DNA of 64,000 nucleotides from an uncultured Ulvibacter sp. (GTDB lineage Bacteria; Bacteroidota; Bacteroidia; Flavobacteriales; Flavobacteriaceae): NCBI GenBank assembly GCA_938041335.1, contig CALIAF010000022.1, positions 35,663 to 99,662 of the forward strand, read 5' to 3'. Shown piece by piece: positions 10,081 to 21,231 of this stretch (position 1 is its first letter; each line of letters starts with the position of its first letter). The notes under the pieces were generated by a model. It saw only the letters and a program-made list of their open reading frames with translations, ran no database searches and was not told where the DNA came from. The position numbers and the translations under genes were made by a program.

Positions 10081-11478
10081 ATGTCTACCAGTAAAAAAAG
10101 CATTCACTTTGACATCTCTGAGCGGAAAGTATTATTGCGATTAATTGATATCGCTGTGGTATTAGCCATGCTTTATTTAGTGAGCCAAGTGTTTGATTTT
10201 GATTATTTTAAGATCAATGCGATACATTGGTTGTGGTCTATTGTTTTAGCTGTTTACCTTACTATTTTTGCCACCATCTTTGAGTTATACAATTTGCAAA
10301 AGGCGGGAAAATTTGAGGTGACCATACAGAACATTATTTTGACCACCTCTGTCACGGTGTTATTTTATTTGTTAACGCCTTTTTTCACTCCAGAGCTCCC
10401 AGAAAATAGATTGCAAATTGTGTATTTCTACATTGCAATAAATATTTCACTCATTGTATGGCGTTATTTTTATGTGACACTAATATCTGCGGCTCGCTTT
10501 AATAAGCGTGTTCTTTTAATCGCAGATGGACCAGAGATCGAAACCATTATTAACTCACTTGAAGCCTCAGATCCTAATTATAAAGTAGTTGGGTATGTGA
10601 AATCTGGAGAGAACAACTATACGGGACAAAAACGAGTTTCTTTATTAGAATTTAAAAACAGTAACCTCTTAGAGCTGGTTGCGGAGCATACTATTTCTGA
10701 AGTGGTGGTTGCGGCCCCAGCCTACGAGGGGATTACACTACCGCTGTATAATCAATTGATTCATATGTTAGAATCTGGGGTATCGATCAGAGAGTATACT
10801 CAGGTTTATGAGGATATTAATAGACGGGTTCCGGTACAACAGATAGATCAGGACTTTTATAAATTTTTTCCTTTTAGTAGGAGCAATCAAAATAAGCTGT
10901 ACTTATTTTTTCATAGGGGCTTAGATCTTATCTTATCTGTTCTTGGATTGTTCTTTGGTTTGTTTTTAATCCCGTTCATTCTAATTGGTAATTTAATAGG
11001 AAATAAAGGTCCAATGTTTTATACGCAAGAGCGCGTGGGTAAAAATGGTATCCCTTTTAAAATTTTTAAACTTCGTAGTATGGTTATAAATGCGGAGAAG
11101 ACAGGTGCTCAATTTGCTCAAAAAGGAGATGTGAGAGTGACCTCTTTTGGGCGTTTTTTAAGAAACACACGATTAGATGAAGTGCCCCAATTTTTAAATG
11201 TTATTAAAGGGGATATGAGCATTATAGGGCCACGTCCTGAGCGTCCTGTATTTGTTAAAGAACTATCAGAGAAAATTCCTTTTTATGAAGTGCGGCATCT
11301 GGTAAAGCCTGGAGTTACGGGTTGGGCGCAGGTAAATGCAGATTACGGTTCTACAGATGCAGATGCCTTAGAGAAACTACAATTTGATTTGTACTATATT
11401 AAACACAGAAGTCTTTTTCTGGATATTAGTATCGTGGTAAAAACATTGAGTACGATTATTTTTTATCGTGGGCAGTAA
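10081..11478 (+). CDS. Polyprenyl glycosylphosphotransferase (WcaJ/EPS initiating sugar transferase)
   Basis: RGLDLILSVLGL, FKIFKLRSM, RNTRLDEVPQFLNVIKGDMSIIGPRPERPVFV, VKPGVTGWAQVN. Confidence 0.92.
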   Translation: MSTSKKSIHFDISERKVLLRLIDIAVVLAMLYLVSQVFDFDYFKINAIHWLWSIVLAVYLTIFATIFELYNLQKAGKFEVTIQNIILTTSVTVLFYLLTPFFTPELPENRLQIVYFYIAINISLIVWRYFYVTLISAARFNKRVLLIADGPEIETIINSLEASDPNYKVVGYVKSGENNYTGQKRVSLLEFKNSNLLELVAEHTISEVVVAAPAYEGITLPLYNQLIHMLESGVSIREYTQVYEDINRRVPVQQIDQDFYKFFPFSRSNQNKLYLFFHRGLDLILSVLGLFFGLFLIPFILIGNLIGNKGPMFYTQERVGKNGIPFKIFKLRSMVINAEKTGAQFAQKGDVRVTSFGRFLRNTRLDEVPQFLNVIKGDMSIIGPRPERPVFVKELSEKIPFYEVRHLVKPGVTGWAQVNADYGSTDADALEKLQFDLYYIKHRSLFLDISIVVKTLSTIIFYRGQ

Positions 11479-11790
11479 AGTATAGAATATACAAAAGATG
11501 CTCTTCCTTCAAAATTATTACTGTACTTTATGTATGCACCTATAGGCACACGATGTAGTGTTTTTCCTTTTTTTATTCTATGACTTTCTCTTAATCTCTA
11601 AGCTGTGCATCAGAGCTGAGAAAAGGGGTGGAAAGTTTCTATTAATAGCTAAATAACAATGTGCTACCCTTTCTTGCTTCGCTCAACCTATTTAGAGAGA
11701 AAGGCAAAAAGATTACATTTCTATAATAATGAATTCAATGGTTTAATTCAATAAAGTGTAATTAGGTAAATTTAAGAATAAGTTGCATAA

Positions 11791-11820
11791 AAAAAATCCA
11801 CCTATATAAGGTGGATTTAG
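11791..11820. terminator. Rho-independent-type hairpin AAATCCACC-TATATAA-GGTGGATTT
   Basis: Perfect 9-bp inverted repeat with flanking A/T tracts, just past the stop of the minus-strand gene at 11838. Confidence 0.7.
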
Positions 11821-11837
11821 AATTGCAATGTATAATA

Positions 11838-12368
11838 TTAAAAAGCACCGCAGGATTCGCATTGCTCTAGGTACATGGCCCAACTATTTTCTGAGAAATC
11901 CAATCCATTGGCCCAAGCAGTTTCGTTTTGACCATCTCGACTTACTTCTGCGTGAGCGGCTATACAACCACAGAAGAAGTCATCACCAACTACTTCAAAA
12001 ACATATTCATAAACAGTTGTGCCGTTAGGCAAATCTACTTTAATTGGGAATCTTCCTATTTTTGGATTTCCAGATCGAGTCACTGGTATTTCATCACAAT
12101 TACCTACGTATAGATGAACAGCATTTAACTCCCATCCCTCCATAGTTTCATAGCGTAGCACTAAATTTCCGAGGCTGTTTTGAGAAACAGTGAATTCTCC
12201 TGCATCAGAATTTTGCCCTGCAATTAAGTCTACATTTTGACATAGTTGTAATTGACCTTGTAGTTCAAGATTAGATGTTGACTCATTTGCTTCATCAGTA
12301 TTTTCTTTAGAGCAAAAGCTTAAGGTAAGGGCTAAAAATAGTATTGGTAATATTTTTGAATTTTTCAT
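11838..12368 (-). CDS. Hypothetical lipoprotein
   Basis: MKNSKILPILFLALTLSFCSKEN lipoprotein signal when started at 12368 (ORF track start is 12422). Confidence 0.65.
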   Translation of the reverse strand: MKNSKILPILFLALTLSFCSKENTDEANESTSNLELQGQLQLCQNVDLIAGQNSDAGEFTVSQNSLGNLVLRYETMEGWELNAVHLYVGNCDEIPVTRSGNPKIGRFPIKVDLPNGTTVYEYVFEVVGDDFFCGCIAAHAEVSRDGQNETAWANGLDFSENSWAMYLEQCESCGAF

Positions 12369-12749
12369 ATATTTTGAATTTAAAGTTGCCTTAAAAATAC
12401 GAAAACATTTAACAATTAACATTTTTTATGTCATAAATATCCGACAAAAAACATTAGAACACGTTGAAATACTTAATTATGTAGTGTAAGCAGTGATTTT
12501 ACATACATAATGATCCAATGATTTGAGTTGAGTGCGGGCATGTTTTGAATTGAAATTCACTTTTTGGGATTAATTAATCACTTCAATTAGTCTCTAATAA
12601 TTAGAAATAACTTAATTCTTTTAATACTCCAATACTACTTGAGTTCGAATGGTTGGCAACCGTTTGGTGTTTGAAAATTGTTCTATTGAAAAAAAACTAA
12701 ATTTAAAGGCTATAATTGTTCTATTGATGTAGCTTAAATAGCTATCAAT

Positions 12750-13961
12750 CTATGATTTCAGAAATCGCCATACATACACATATCGCACAATCAATGCAAT
12801 AAATAAGGGTATGAGGGCTGGTGCAAATACTTGAACCCCCGTTATCCAATGGATAATAAGCAAACTGAAAAGCACCAATAAAAAGAATAGATACTTAGCA
12901 GCCCATTTAGGTGGGCTTTTCTTAACTACAACAAAAGCCATAAAAAGATTAAGTGGTAACGCCCACAACATATTATAGTTATTAGCGGTAGCGGTATGAT
13001 CTGTTGCCGTCCATAATAGTAATAATAAAACACCTGCAATACCTGTAATCAGCATAATACTTCCATCTAGAAACCTACTCCTAGTTTCTTTTTTAAAGTC
13101 CTTAAATGTGATGTAAATAATAAATAACCCAATGACACTAAAAATCACTAAAGGACTCCAGAGCAGATGGTTGGTTCCTTTTTTTATTGAACTTGTTAGA
13201 ATTACTCTTTTTTCAAGAACTAGTGGTTTTTCAATACCATTGCTAATAATAGTAGCATCTTTAGCGCCTGTATACACATAGTCTGGTAAAAACTGATGCT
13301 CTTCTGGACTCGCCATTCTATCTATCACACTACCTAAAGCGGTATCAATACCTAAGCTACCCCACGTATTATAATCTAATCTTGACTGTATGAGTTGTCT
13401 AAATGTAAATTGAACTGGCACAGATGTGTCATAGTATTTTAGCTTATCACCTAAAGATATTTGCAGCACATCTCTCATTTTTGTGGCACAATTGTCATAG
13501 AAGAAATCGTATAAATAAGCTCTATTTTCTGGTGTAGCATTGTTTTGTAGATAGCTCGCAATAGCAAGTTTATCTTCTTGTGTGAGATTGAGTACTTGCT
13601 CTTTCATCCATCTATTCTGGGCAGCGTAATGGCTTTTGTAAGCTCCATAACTTCCGGTGTCGAGCTTATAAAGCATTTTCCCTTTGGCAAAATTGAGAAT
13701 AAAATTAGGCGCGTCAAAGTCAAACACTCCATAATTATATATCACATCAATGCCATTAATAGGATCATGAATTCTAAAAGCACTGTGGCCAAATTTTTCA
13801 GGCAAATCTGATCCAGGCCCCATAGTGAGAATGCTAATTTCTGTAGCTTCTGAAAAAGGATACGATTGCCCTTGCGTAGTTATAACACAAAGTAGGAGGA
13901 GTACGGAAGAAAAGAATTTGCGCAAAGTAAAATTGGTTTTATAAATGTAAAGGTAGCGCAT
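12750..13961 (-). CDS. DUF4105 (Lnb N-terminal-like) membrane protein
   Basis: MGPGSDLPEKFGHSAFRI and YDFFYDNCATKMRDVLQ motifs plus C-terminal TM helices. Confidence 0.8.
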   Translation of the reverse strand: MRYLYIYKTNFTLRKFFSSVLLLLCVITTQGQSYPFSEATEISILTMGPGSDLPEKFGHSAFRIHDPINGIDVIYNYGVFDFDAPNFILNFAKGKMLYKLDTGSYGAYKSHYAAQNRWMKEQVLNLTQEDKLAIASYLQNNATPENRAYLYDFFYDNCATKMRDVLQISLGDKLKYYDTSVPVQFTFRQLIQSRLDYNTWGSLGIDTALGSVIDRMASPEEHQFLPDYVYTGAKDATIISNGIEKPLVLEKRVILTSSIKKGTNHLLWSPLVIFSVIGLFIIYITFKDFKKETRSRFLDGSIMLITGIAGVLLLLLWTATDHTATANNYNMLWALPLNLFMAFVVVKKSPPKWAAKYLFFLLVLFSLLIIHWITGVQVFAPALIPLFIALIVRYVYVWRFLKS

Positions 13962-14139
13962 CCTTAAAAAGTAGCCAATGGTTTATTATTTAAAAGTAAA
14001 TTGAGAAAAGGGAATGTTTCCGGAGTAATCAAAGAATGATATTTTGCCAATTTTTTAGAATCTATCTTTATAAAGCGATCTCGACTGCGCTAGACCGGGC
14101 AATTTGCATTTTTAAATTTGCCTATTGCTAAAAGCTAGC

Positions 14140-15258
14140 TTAGCGGAAAATATCCCAATCTAGGGTCACTGAAAAGACATTAGAATACAAAGCGGCACTA
14201 GAATCGCCTATGTCTGTCAATGCATAGTCAACGGCAATACCTTTGTATTTAAAGCCTACGCCTAAGTTGGGTTGCACGCTTGTAGATTCTGTGCCGTCCA
14301 GTCTCCTTGCGTTCTGAAAATTACCTACGCCTGTTCTAATAAAAATCATATCAATATACCCAAACTCTAAACCAAGGGCAGGAGTCATACTTAGACTTGA
14401 GGTACTTAAAAAGTCATTAGTCTCAGCAAACCTAAAATTGAAATCTAACTCAGCTTGCAGTGTATAGTCATAATCGTAAGTAAATTTTTTAGCAACACCC
14501 ATTTGTAATTTTGGGATAGTGATTTCTGATGTTTCCGGTAATTCTTGATTCTGTCCCGCAACCGCTCCTTGTATGTCTGCAAATTTATCTTCGTCAATTG
14601 ACCAGGCATTTACGGTGGTAGAAATGTCCCTAACCATTAAACCATATTGCCATCCTTTATCGCCTTCAAATTGTAATCCTGCATCAAGACCAAAGCCCCA
14701 AGAACTTGCAAAGTCGCCAATAATACGTCTTACCACTTTTGCATTTACCCCAAAACTAAAGCCGTCTAAAGGCAGGCGGCGCGCATAACTAAAAGTACCT
14801 GCATAATCTGCCGTAGAGAATAGACTAATACGATCATAATTTACTTGCCCTTGATCATCAATAAGTTGCGTAGTGTTTAAAATATCATCAACTCCAAAAC
14901 GGATCAATGAAAAAGCTACAGCACTCTCTTTATCTAATGGCATTGCAAAAGCCGCATAGTCGTAGTTCGCAATATTAGCAAAGTACGAAGCGTGCATTAA
15001 TGAGAGTTGTTTATCTTCAAGTTTGGTTAATCCTGCTGGATTCCAGTATCCTGCATTTACATCGCCCGTGCCCGCAACCATGGCGTTAGACATCCCAAAA
15101 GCACGTGCATCTACCCCAATGTTTAAAAATTCATTAGAATACTTACGTACTGTTTGTGCCTGCAAAGAAAACCCCGTAATAATAAAAAGAAGTAAAAGCT
15201 GTTTCAACCCGCTATTTTTGGACAAATATCTCAATATTTTTAGAATTGACTTGTTCAT
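14140..15258 (-). CDS. PorV/PorQ-family outer membrane protein
   Basis: FLNIGVDARAFGMSNAMVAGTGDVNAGYWNPAGL N-terminal signature of the family. Confidence 0.85.
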   Translation of the reverse strand: MNKSILKILRYLSKNSGLKQLLLLFIITGFSLQAQTVRKYSNEFLNIGVDARAFGMSNAMVAGTGDVNAGYWNPAGLTKLEDKQLSLMHASYFANIANYDYAAFAMPLDKESAVAFSLIRFGVDDILNTTQLIDDQGQVNYDRISLFSTADYAGTFSYARRLPLDGFSFGVNAKVVRRIIGDFASSWGFGLDAGLQFEGDKGWQYGLMVRDISTTVNAWSIDEDKFADIQGAVAGQNQELPETSEITIPKLQMGVAKKFTYDYDYTLQAELDFNFRFAETNDFLSTSSLSMTPALGLEFGYIDMIFIRTGVGNFQNARRLDGTESTSVQPNLGVGFKYKGIAVDYALTDIGDSSAALYSNVFSVTLDWDIFR

Positions 15259-15543
15259 TACTAAACTATATTTTTATTCACATATTGTACTAATTGTGAC
15301 AGATACCATTATAACCATAAAATGCTACCTATAATTTGTTTCTTTTTCGTCCACATTACAATATAAAATAATACCATGGCTACTGCTATGCTATGATTTT
15401 CTATTTTATTTGAACAAAAAATAATTCAGATTAGTAAAGCGACATTTCATAATCATATTGGTATTAGACGAAAATACTTTCCTATTTTTACAAAACTGGC
15501 TTTATTTCTAGTCCTTTAATAATAGCTTCGGAAATTTATAAGA

Positions 15544-16314
15544 TTGAAAATTGCCAGAATAAAACCATCTTTTATGATTAAGCAAATACCAAATATCATT
15601 ACATCGCTAAACTTATTATGTGGCTGTGTCGCTTTACTATTTGCGATGTCTGGAGATCTAATAACGGCTTCGTTTTTTGCTTTTCTAGGAATATTTTTTG
15701 ATTTCTTTGATGGCCTTGCAGCAAGACTTTTAAATGCATCAAGTAAAGTAGGGCTAGAGTTAGACTCATTAGCAGATATGGTGACCAGTGGTGTAGTGCC
15801 CGGGTTTGTGATGGTACAACTACTTAGCTATGCGATTACGGGTAATTATATAGACATTACAGCATTATTTGCAGATAACTCTTGGAATGCAAATATGTCC
15901 CAGTACACTCCATTTATTGGCTTAATGATTGTTATTGCTTCTGCATATAGATTGGCAAAATTTAATGTAGATACGAGACAAACCAATAGTTTTATTGGAC
16001 TTCCCGTTCCAGCAAATACATTATTGATTTTAAGTTTACCACTTATTTTGGCATTTCAGCAAACAGAAATGGTAACAGATATCATTTTAAACCAATGGGT
16101 ATTAATAGGCCTTACATTGTTAAGCAGCATATTATTAAATGCAGAAATCCCGCTCTTTGCCTTAAAGTTTAAAACTTGGGACTTTAAGAGCAACGCCATT
16201 CGTTACGTGTTTCTAATTATAGCTATAATAGGATTGTTCTTCTTTCACTTTTTAGCGATTCCAGTGATCATCTTGCTCTATATCGTGTTGTCTCTTTTTT
16301 GGAAGGAGAAATAA
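15544..16314 (+). CDS. pssA: CDP-diacylglycerol--serine O-phosphatidyltransferase
   Basis: IPNIITSLNLLCGCVALLFA and FFDFFDGLAARLLNASSKVGLELDSLADMVTSGVVPG motifs; start may be 15574. Confidence 0.9.
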   Translation: MKIARIKPSFMIKQIPNIITSLNLLCGCVALLFAMSGDLITASFFAFLGIFFDFFDGLAARLLNASSKVGLELDSLADMVTSGVVPGFVMVQLLSYAITGNYIDITALFADNSWNANMSQYTPFIGLMIVIASAYRLAKFNVDTRQTNSFIGLPVPANTLLILSLPLILAFQQTEMVTDIILNQWVLIGLTLLSSILLNAEIPLFALKFKTWDFKSNAIRYVFLIIAIIGLFFFHFLAIPVIILLYIVLSLFWKEK

Positions 16315-16487
16315 AAGATTAACGATTGTGGATTGAGGATTGTAGATTTTTGAAATAAAAAAGTAAAACTTAAACTTTCAAAATCATCAGAATTTATTTT
16401 ACTTAGCCGTCACCTTGTCCCGATATTTATCGGGAGTCGAAAGGCAGCGAACAGACAAAGTTTTGTGATTTATTGAAGTTTAGAAAT

Positions 16488-16511
16488 GCACTTCGACAAG
16501 CTCAGTGTGAC
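16488..16511. repeat. Dispersed palindromic repeat (GCACTTCGACAAGCTCAGTGTGAC)
   Basis: Related units at 16950, 34706, 34764, 54634-54702 and 55201. Confidence 0.75.
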
Positions 16512-16525
16512 AAGTTTTATTGTAT

Positions 16526-16900
16526 TCAATCCAATGCCCATTCAAAGGCAGAACTATTTATTATTATAAAGTTGATTAATATTAATCCGAGACTGATAAA
16601 AAAAAGTTTCTTTTTTATGGATTTCAATTTTAATATAATGTTTAATAGGTAGCAAATAATAATTGTGAGCGTTCCGTAAAACATAGCTATTAAAGAAAAA
16701 ATTAAAGCTTTTCGATCGAGACCATCATTTGAAATAAACTCGGCGTCGCCATATTTAGGGAAATGTCCTAATTCCATAAATCCCATTAAAATAAAATATA
16801 TCCAAATAATTATTGAGGTAACTAAAAGTATCAATGATAATCCAAAGGCATAGCGGACTATTGGTACTATAATTTTAGTTTTTGCTTGAGAAAATTTCAT
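16526..16900 (-). CDS. Hypothetical membrane protein
   Basis: ORF with several TM helices; flanked by nested inverted repeats. Confidence 0.5.
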   Translation of the reverse strand: MKFSQAKTKIIVPIVRYAFGLSLILLVTSIIIWIYFILMGFMELGHFPKYGDAEFISNDGLDRKALIFSLIAMFYGTLTIIICYLLNIILKLKSIKKKLFFISLGLILINFIIINSSAFEWALD

Positions 16901-16949
16901 GTCAAATAACTCTGTTTTAATATTAATTTGTAAATATTATTAACTAAAA

Positions 16950-17034
16950 GTCATGCTGAGCCTGTCGAAGCACAACAACGGCAGTACTTTTAAATTAGTT
17001 TCATATAGCCCTTCGACTCCCGATAGCTATCGGG
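16950..17034. repeat. Dispersed palindromic repeats (GTCATGCTGAGCCTGTCGAAGCAC and CCCGATAGCTATCGGG)
   Basis: Inverted relative to the units at 16419-16434 and 16488-16511. Confidence 0.7.
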
Positions 17035-17068
17035 ACAGACTGACAACCGTTAATGAATGAGACAATTT

Positions 17069-18364
17069 CTACACTTCAACTTCCTTTGGTTTGATCTTAA
17101 AATAGCGCCACACTAAAAACAGCACGACAAAGAAGTAAACGATGTATCTCAAGAAGTGTGCAATAACAACACCTTCAACACCGTAAATTGGCACTAAGAA
17201 ATACGATAAGCCAAAGAAAAGACCAAGCGATATTAATTCTGAAAAGATAAATGTACGTACCATTTTCTTTGCTAAAAATTGATGTGCCAGGATAATAGAA
17301 GCTACCCGAATAAAGTCTCCCATGAGTTGCCACTTAAAGAGTGGAGCCATACCATCAAATCCAGGGAAAATAAGGTCTATAATGACGTGTCTTAAAAAAT
17401 AAATGGCAACCATACCAACAGCAAAAAGAGGCAGTAATGAGGTGTAAATATGCCTCACTTCTTTAAAAAATAAAGGACGTGTCTTGATGGTTGCAAATTT
17501 TGGTATTACGTACATCGTTAACAATAATGAGGAAAAAGCTAAGTAGTTTTTAGAAAGATCAATCATTCCAGACCATAAACCAGATTCTACTTGTGAGATG
17601 TTACTTCTAATTAAATTACGTATCCCAACTTCTACTAATAGACTTGCCACTACTGTAGAGAAAAAAGAAATAAGCGTAAATGCAAGCAATACATTTCTAA
17701 ATGGAACGCTAAACGAGATCTGCTTGTAATCAATGTATTTTTTAAAGGTTTTAAAAAACACATAGGAGAGAATTATCAATTGTATTGCTGGTGTAATCAC
17801 AATAGAATACAGTGCATAAGTAAACTCGTTGTTCCAAGCAAAATAGAACATCATTGCGGCAGAAACTAGGTAACTGCTTATGTCAACTTTTGCAAAACGC
17901 TTGTATTCTGTAATTCCATTGATCAGACCATTATAAAGACGTTGCAGGCCAATAGCCGGTGCAACAACCCCCATTACAATGAGTACGTTTGCATAAGCTG
18001 CAGATTCAAAAAAATACTGACTGAGTGGGGTAGAAAAAACGGCTAATAAAATACCTACTACTAGCGAACTAATACTCCAGAACACAAATGCTGTAGAGAA
18101 TAATCCGTTTAACTTTTCTTGATCTTCTTTATGTTCTGCGACATACTTAACAATCCCATTAAAAAAACCAAAAGAAGTTAATGAAACAAGTCCTTGCATC
18201 ACACTGCGCAATTGTCCTATAATATCAATACCAACTTCTCCAAAATTTTCTGCTACTATTCTTCTAATAAATAAGGAAAGCACCTGCCTAATTATTATAA
18301 TAGGAGCATTTACCGAAGTTATTTTCAGGAGTAGATTACTTTTTAAGAAATTAGGTAGTTTCAA
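17069..18364 (-). CDS. O-antigen/polysaccharide translocase (Wzx-like flippase)
   Basis: Polytopic protein with NFGEVGIDIIGQLRSVMQGLVSLTSFGFFNGIVKYVAEHK, typical of O-antigen translocases. Confidence 0.85.
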   Translation of the reverse strand: MKLPNFLKSNLLLKITSVNAPIIIIRQVLSLFIRRIVAENFGEVGIDIIGQLRSVMQGLVSLTSFGFFNGIVKYVAEHKEDQEKLNGLFSTAFVFWSISSLVVGILLAVFSTPLSQYFFESAAYANVLIVMGVVAPAIGLQRLYNGLINGITEYKRFAKVDISSYLVSAAMMFYFAWNNEFTYALYSIVITPAIQLIILSYVFFKTFKKYIDYKQISFSVPFRNVLLAFTLISFFSTVVASLLVEVGIRNLIRSNISQVESGLWSGMIDLSKNYLAFSSLLLTMYVIPKFATIKTRPLFFKEVRHIYTSLLPLFAVGMVAIYFLRHVIIDLIFPGFDGMAPLFKWQLMGDFIRVASIILAHQFLAKKMVRTFIFSELISLGLFFGLSYFLVPIYGVEGVVIAHFLRYIVYFFVVLFLVWRYFKIKPKEVEV

Positions 18365-19465
18365 TTAGTAACTGTTTAATACTGCGATTACCTTATCTAC
18401 TTGATCATCTGTCATCACAGGGCTCATTGGAATACTAACTACACGATTATGTATGGCTTCTGCAACTGGGAAGCTTAAATCATTTAATTCGGGTAAGGCT
18501 TTTTGTTGATGCGGCGCAATAGGATAATGAATTAAATGCCCCACTTTGTTTTCTGTTAAATGCGCTACAATGGATGCTCTGTTGTCTACTTGAATTACAA
18601 ATAAATGAAACACGTGATCTTGAGTTCCTTTATATTTGGGTAAAATAATTTTTGTGTTTGATATTTCGGCAAGGTATCGTAATGCTATTTCCCTTCTCCT
18701 AGAATTATCTGCATCTAATTGCTCTAATTTAATACTTAAAAAAGCCGCTTGTATTTCATCTAATCGAGAATTGAGGCCCAAAACTTCGTTCACATACTTG
18801 GTAGAAGTTCCATAATTACGGAACATTCTAATGGCTTTTGCGAGTGCATCATTATTTGTTGTTATCGCACCACCATCACCAAGTGCTCCTAAATTCTTTG
18901 CAGGATAAAAACTAAATCCAGCCGCGTCACCTAGGTTACCCGCTTTTTTCTTATTGAAATGTGCTGCACCGTGCGCTTGCGCCGCGTCTTCAATAACCAG
19001 CAAGTTATGTGTGTCTGCAAGCGATTGTATCGCATCCATATTTGCTAACTGTCCATACAAATGAACAGGCATAATGGCTCTTGTGTTTGTAGTGATATAA
19101 CTAGCAAGTTTGTCTAAGTCAAAATTAAACGTGTCCGATTCAGCTTCAGCAAGGATAGGGGTTAGTCCTGCTTGCTTGATAGCGATTATCGTTGCAATAA
19201 AAGTATTTGAAGCCACAATCACTTCATCTCCTTCTTTAATATTTCCGAGGTGTTTATACCCTTCTAAAATCAATCTTAAAGCATCAAGACCATTGGCAAC
19301 ACCTATACAATGTTTGGTGCCACAATAATCTGCATACAAGTTTTCAAATCGGGTTACTTGGTTGCCAAGAATGTAATAGCCACTATCTAGAAACTCTTGA
19401 AAGCTTTTTTTAAAATCAGCTTCAAAACGAGCGTTTATTTTATGTAGATCTAAAAATGGAATCAT
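18365..19465 (-). CDS. DegT/DnrJ/EryC1/StrS sugar aminotransferase (FdtB/QdtB-like)
   Basis: [56 protein letters not shown]. Confidence 0.9.
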   Translation of the reverse strand: MIPFLDLHKINARFEADFKKSFQEFLDSGYYILGNQVTRFENLYADYCGTKHCIGVANGLDALRLILEGYKHLGNIKEGDEVIVASNTFIATIIAIKQAGLTPILAEAESDTFNFDLDKLASYITTNTRAIMPVHLYGQLANMDAIQSLADTHNLLVIEDAAQAHGAAHFNKKKAGNLGDAAGFSFYPAKNLGALGDGGAITTNNDALAKAIRMFRNYGTSTKYVNEVLGLNSRLDEIQAAFLSIKLEQLDADNSRRREIALRYLAEISNTKIILPKYKGTQDHVFHLFVIQVDNRASIVAHLTENKVGHLIHYPIAPHQQKALPELNDLSFPVAEAIHNRVVSIPMSPVMTDDQVDKVIAVLNSY

Positions 19466-20460
19466 TTGATAGTAAGGTCTATTTTATTGTGAGCCTCAGT
19501 GTCTATTTCATAAGTGTCTGCAGTATAGGTACGCGCGCCGCAGCTTTCTTTCCAGAAAATGAGACCACTGTTGAGTACTTTTCCGTTATCTTCAGAAGAG
19601 ATGTTAAAGTCAAAATACCGTTTGTCTTTTTTAAAGTGGTTGATGATAAAATCGTAGGCAAGATCAAGACTGCCAAAACTATTTTTGTCTGCATTACCAG
19701 ACACGTATTGCGGGTGTATCGTTGTTTTAGTCAAGAAAACCGTTGTTCCAGCGACTACTTTATCCTCTTTATATACATTCACTTGTTTTACGTTTTCTGG
19801 AAAACGTGCCGCAAGCATTTTAATTTCTTCTAAAGAATGAACCGGAGCAATTCCGTGCTTGTTTTTGAGATTCGGGATTAAAACATCGTTCCAGAAATCA
19901 TCAAAGGTATCTTCTATTTTAATTTTCAGCCCGTTGCGGATGGCTTTGTTTATACCTTCTCTTCGGTTTTTCTGAAATTTTAATTTGTGATTATTGTCAA
20001 TGACCATTAAAGCATCTCGATGTAATAAAGTCGCGTGGGCTTTAAACATAAAGTAAGAAAGCTCATCTGATGGCATCACATTGTAAAACGTAGGGATGAC
20101 TCTAATTTCCAATTTTCGGATCATTTCCGAAGCTAGAAAACGAAGCATTTCTTTAAAAGCCTCAAGGGCGTACAATAACTTGGCACCATCTTGCAATACA
20201 AAACTCCCATAGGTTAGCCCTTGATGTGAGATTACTTTGTCCCTTTTTACATTTGCGGGTAAGACTGCGTATAACGAATCATCCTTAAAAATCAATACCG
20301 AAAAATCTGTAAACCGATCACTGTGATAGTCCATAAAATCACGATGAAACAAAAATGTGGCGTTCTTAGCCGCCATCACAAAATCATTCCATAGCCCAGC
20401 ATCTGCCGCTGTATAGCGACGTGCTGTATATGTTGAAGCCTTTTTGATATTTGTGGTCAA
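19462..20460 (-). CDS. FemAB/GNAT-like acyltransferase
   Basis: [38 protein letters not shown]; 4-bp overlap with the aminotransferase. Confidence 0.7.
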   Translation of the reverse strand: MTTNIKKASTYTARRYTAADAGLWNDFVMAAKNATFLFHRDFMDYHSDRFTDFSVLIFKDDSLYAVLPANVKRDKVISHQGLTYGSFVLQDGAKLLYALEAFKEMLRFLASEMIRKLEIRVIPTFYNVMPSDELSYFMFKAHATLLHRDALMVIDNNHKLKFQKNRREGINKAIRNGLKIKIEDTFDDFWNDVLIPNLKNKHGIAPVHSLEEIKMLAARFPENVKQVNVYKEDKVVAGTTVFLTKTTIHPQYVSGNADKNSFGSLDLAYDFIINHFKKDKRYFDFNISSEDNGKVLNSGLIFWKESCGARTYTADTYEIDTEAHNKIDLTIK

Positions 20461-20695
20461 TGAATGAGATTGGATGGTTACAGTAGGTAAAACTACAATA
20501 TAAAACCAAAAGTATAATAGTTAGATGATTTTTGTGCAAAAGGTTGCCCTAAAAGATCTTGAATTCGAACTCGAACTCGAAAAAGAAATAAAAAAAGTAT
20601 AGAGATTTCCATCCAAACCCAAACCCCGATTAAATTTAACGTATACACATTCACTCAATCCCTTAATCTCCCAATTACTTAGTTACCTTTGCGAT

Positions 20696-21229
20696 ATGAG
20701 TAAAATGGACAACATCATTAAAAATCTTCCTGAAAAAGCAGAAGAAGTAAAAAAGGAGACCTTAAAATTCTTTAAGCGCGTGAATAAGAAGCCGCCTAAA
20801 AATTTTGACGTAGGTATGCAGGAGCTGCACGATAAGGAGTTTAGAAAAACAGATTGTATGGAGTGTGCAAACTGCTGTAAAACTTCAAGTCCTATATTTA
20901 CTAATAAGGATATTGATCGCATTGCAAAACATTTTAGAATGCCCGTACAGCGTTTTACAGACACCTATCTAGAGATGGATGAAGATGACTGGTTTGTTTT
21001 AAAAAGTGTGCCTTGTACTTTTTTAGCAGATGATAATAGTTGTAGTATTTATGATGTGCGCCCTAAGGCCTGCGCAGAATATCCGCACACCAACCGCAAA
21101 CGTTTTCAGAAAATAGCACCACTCACTATGAAAAATGTCGAGATCTGTCCTGCAGCTTTTAATATTGTAGAGGCGATGAAAGTCAAGTTTTCAGAGAAAG
21201 GCGGCAAGCATACCAGATGGGATGTGTAA
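20696..21229 (+). CDS. YkgJ-family cysteine cluster protein
   Basis: CMECANCCKTSSPIF, CTFLADDNSCSIYDVRPKACAEYPH. Confidence 0.88.
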   Translation: MSKMDNIIKNLPEKAEEVKKETLKFFKRVNKKPPKNFDVGMQELHDKEFRKTDCMECANCCKTSSPIFTNKDIDRIAKHFRMPVQRFTDTYLEMDEDDWFVLKSVPCTFLADDNSCSIYDVRPKACAEYPHTNRKRFQKIAPLTMKNVEICPAAFNIVEAMKVKFSEKGGKHTRWDV

Positions 21230-21231
21230 GC

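Noticed and set aside
11828-12113. Short plus-strand ORFs 11828..12028 and 11928..12113
   Set aside because: Antisense to the lipoprotein gene 11838..12368; low-complexity translations.
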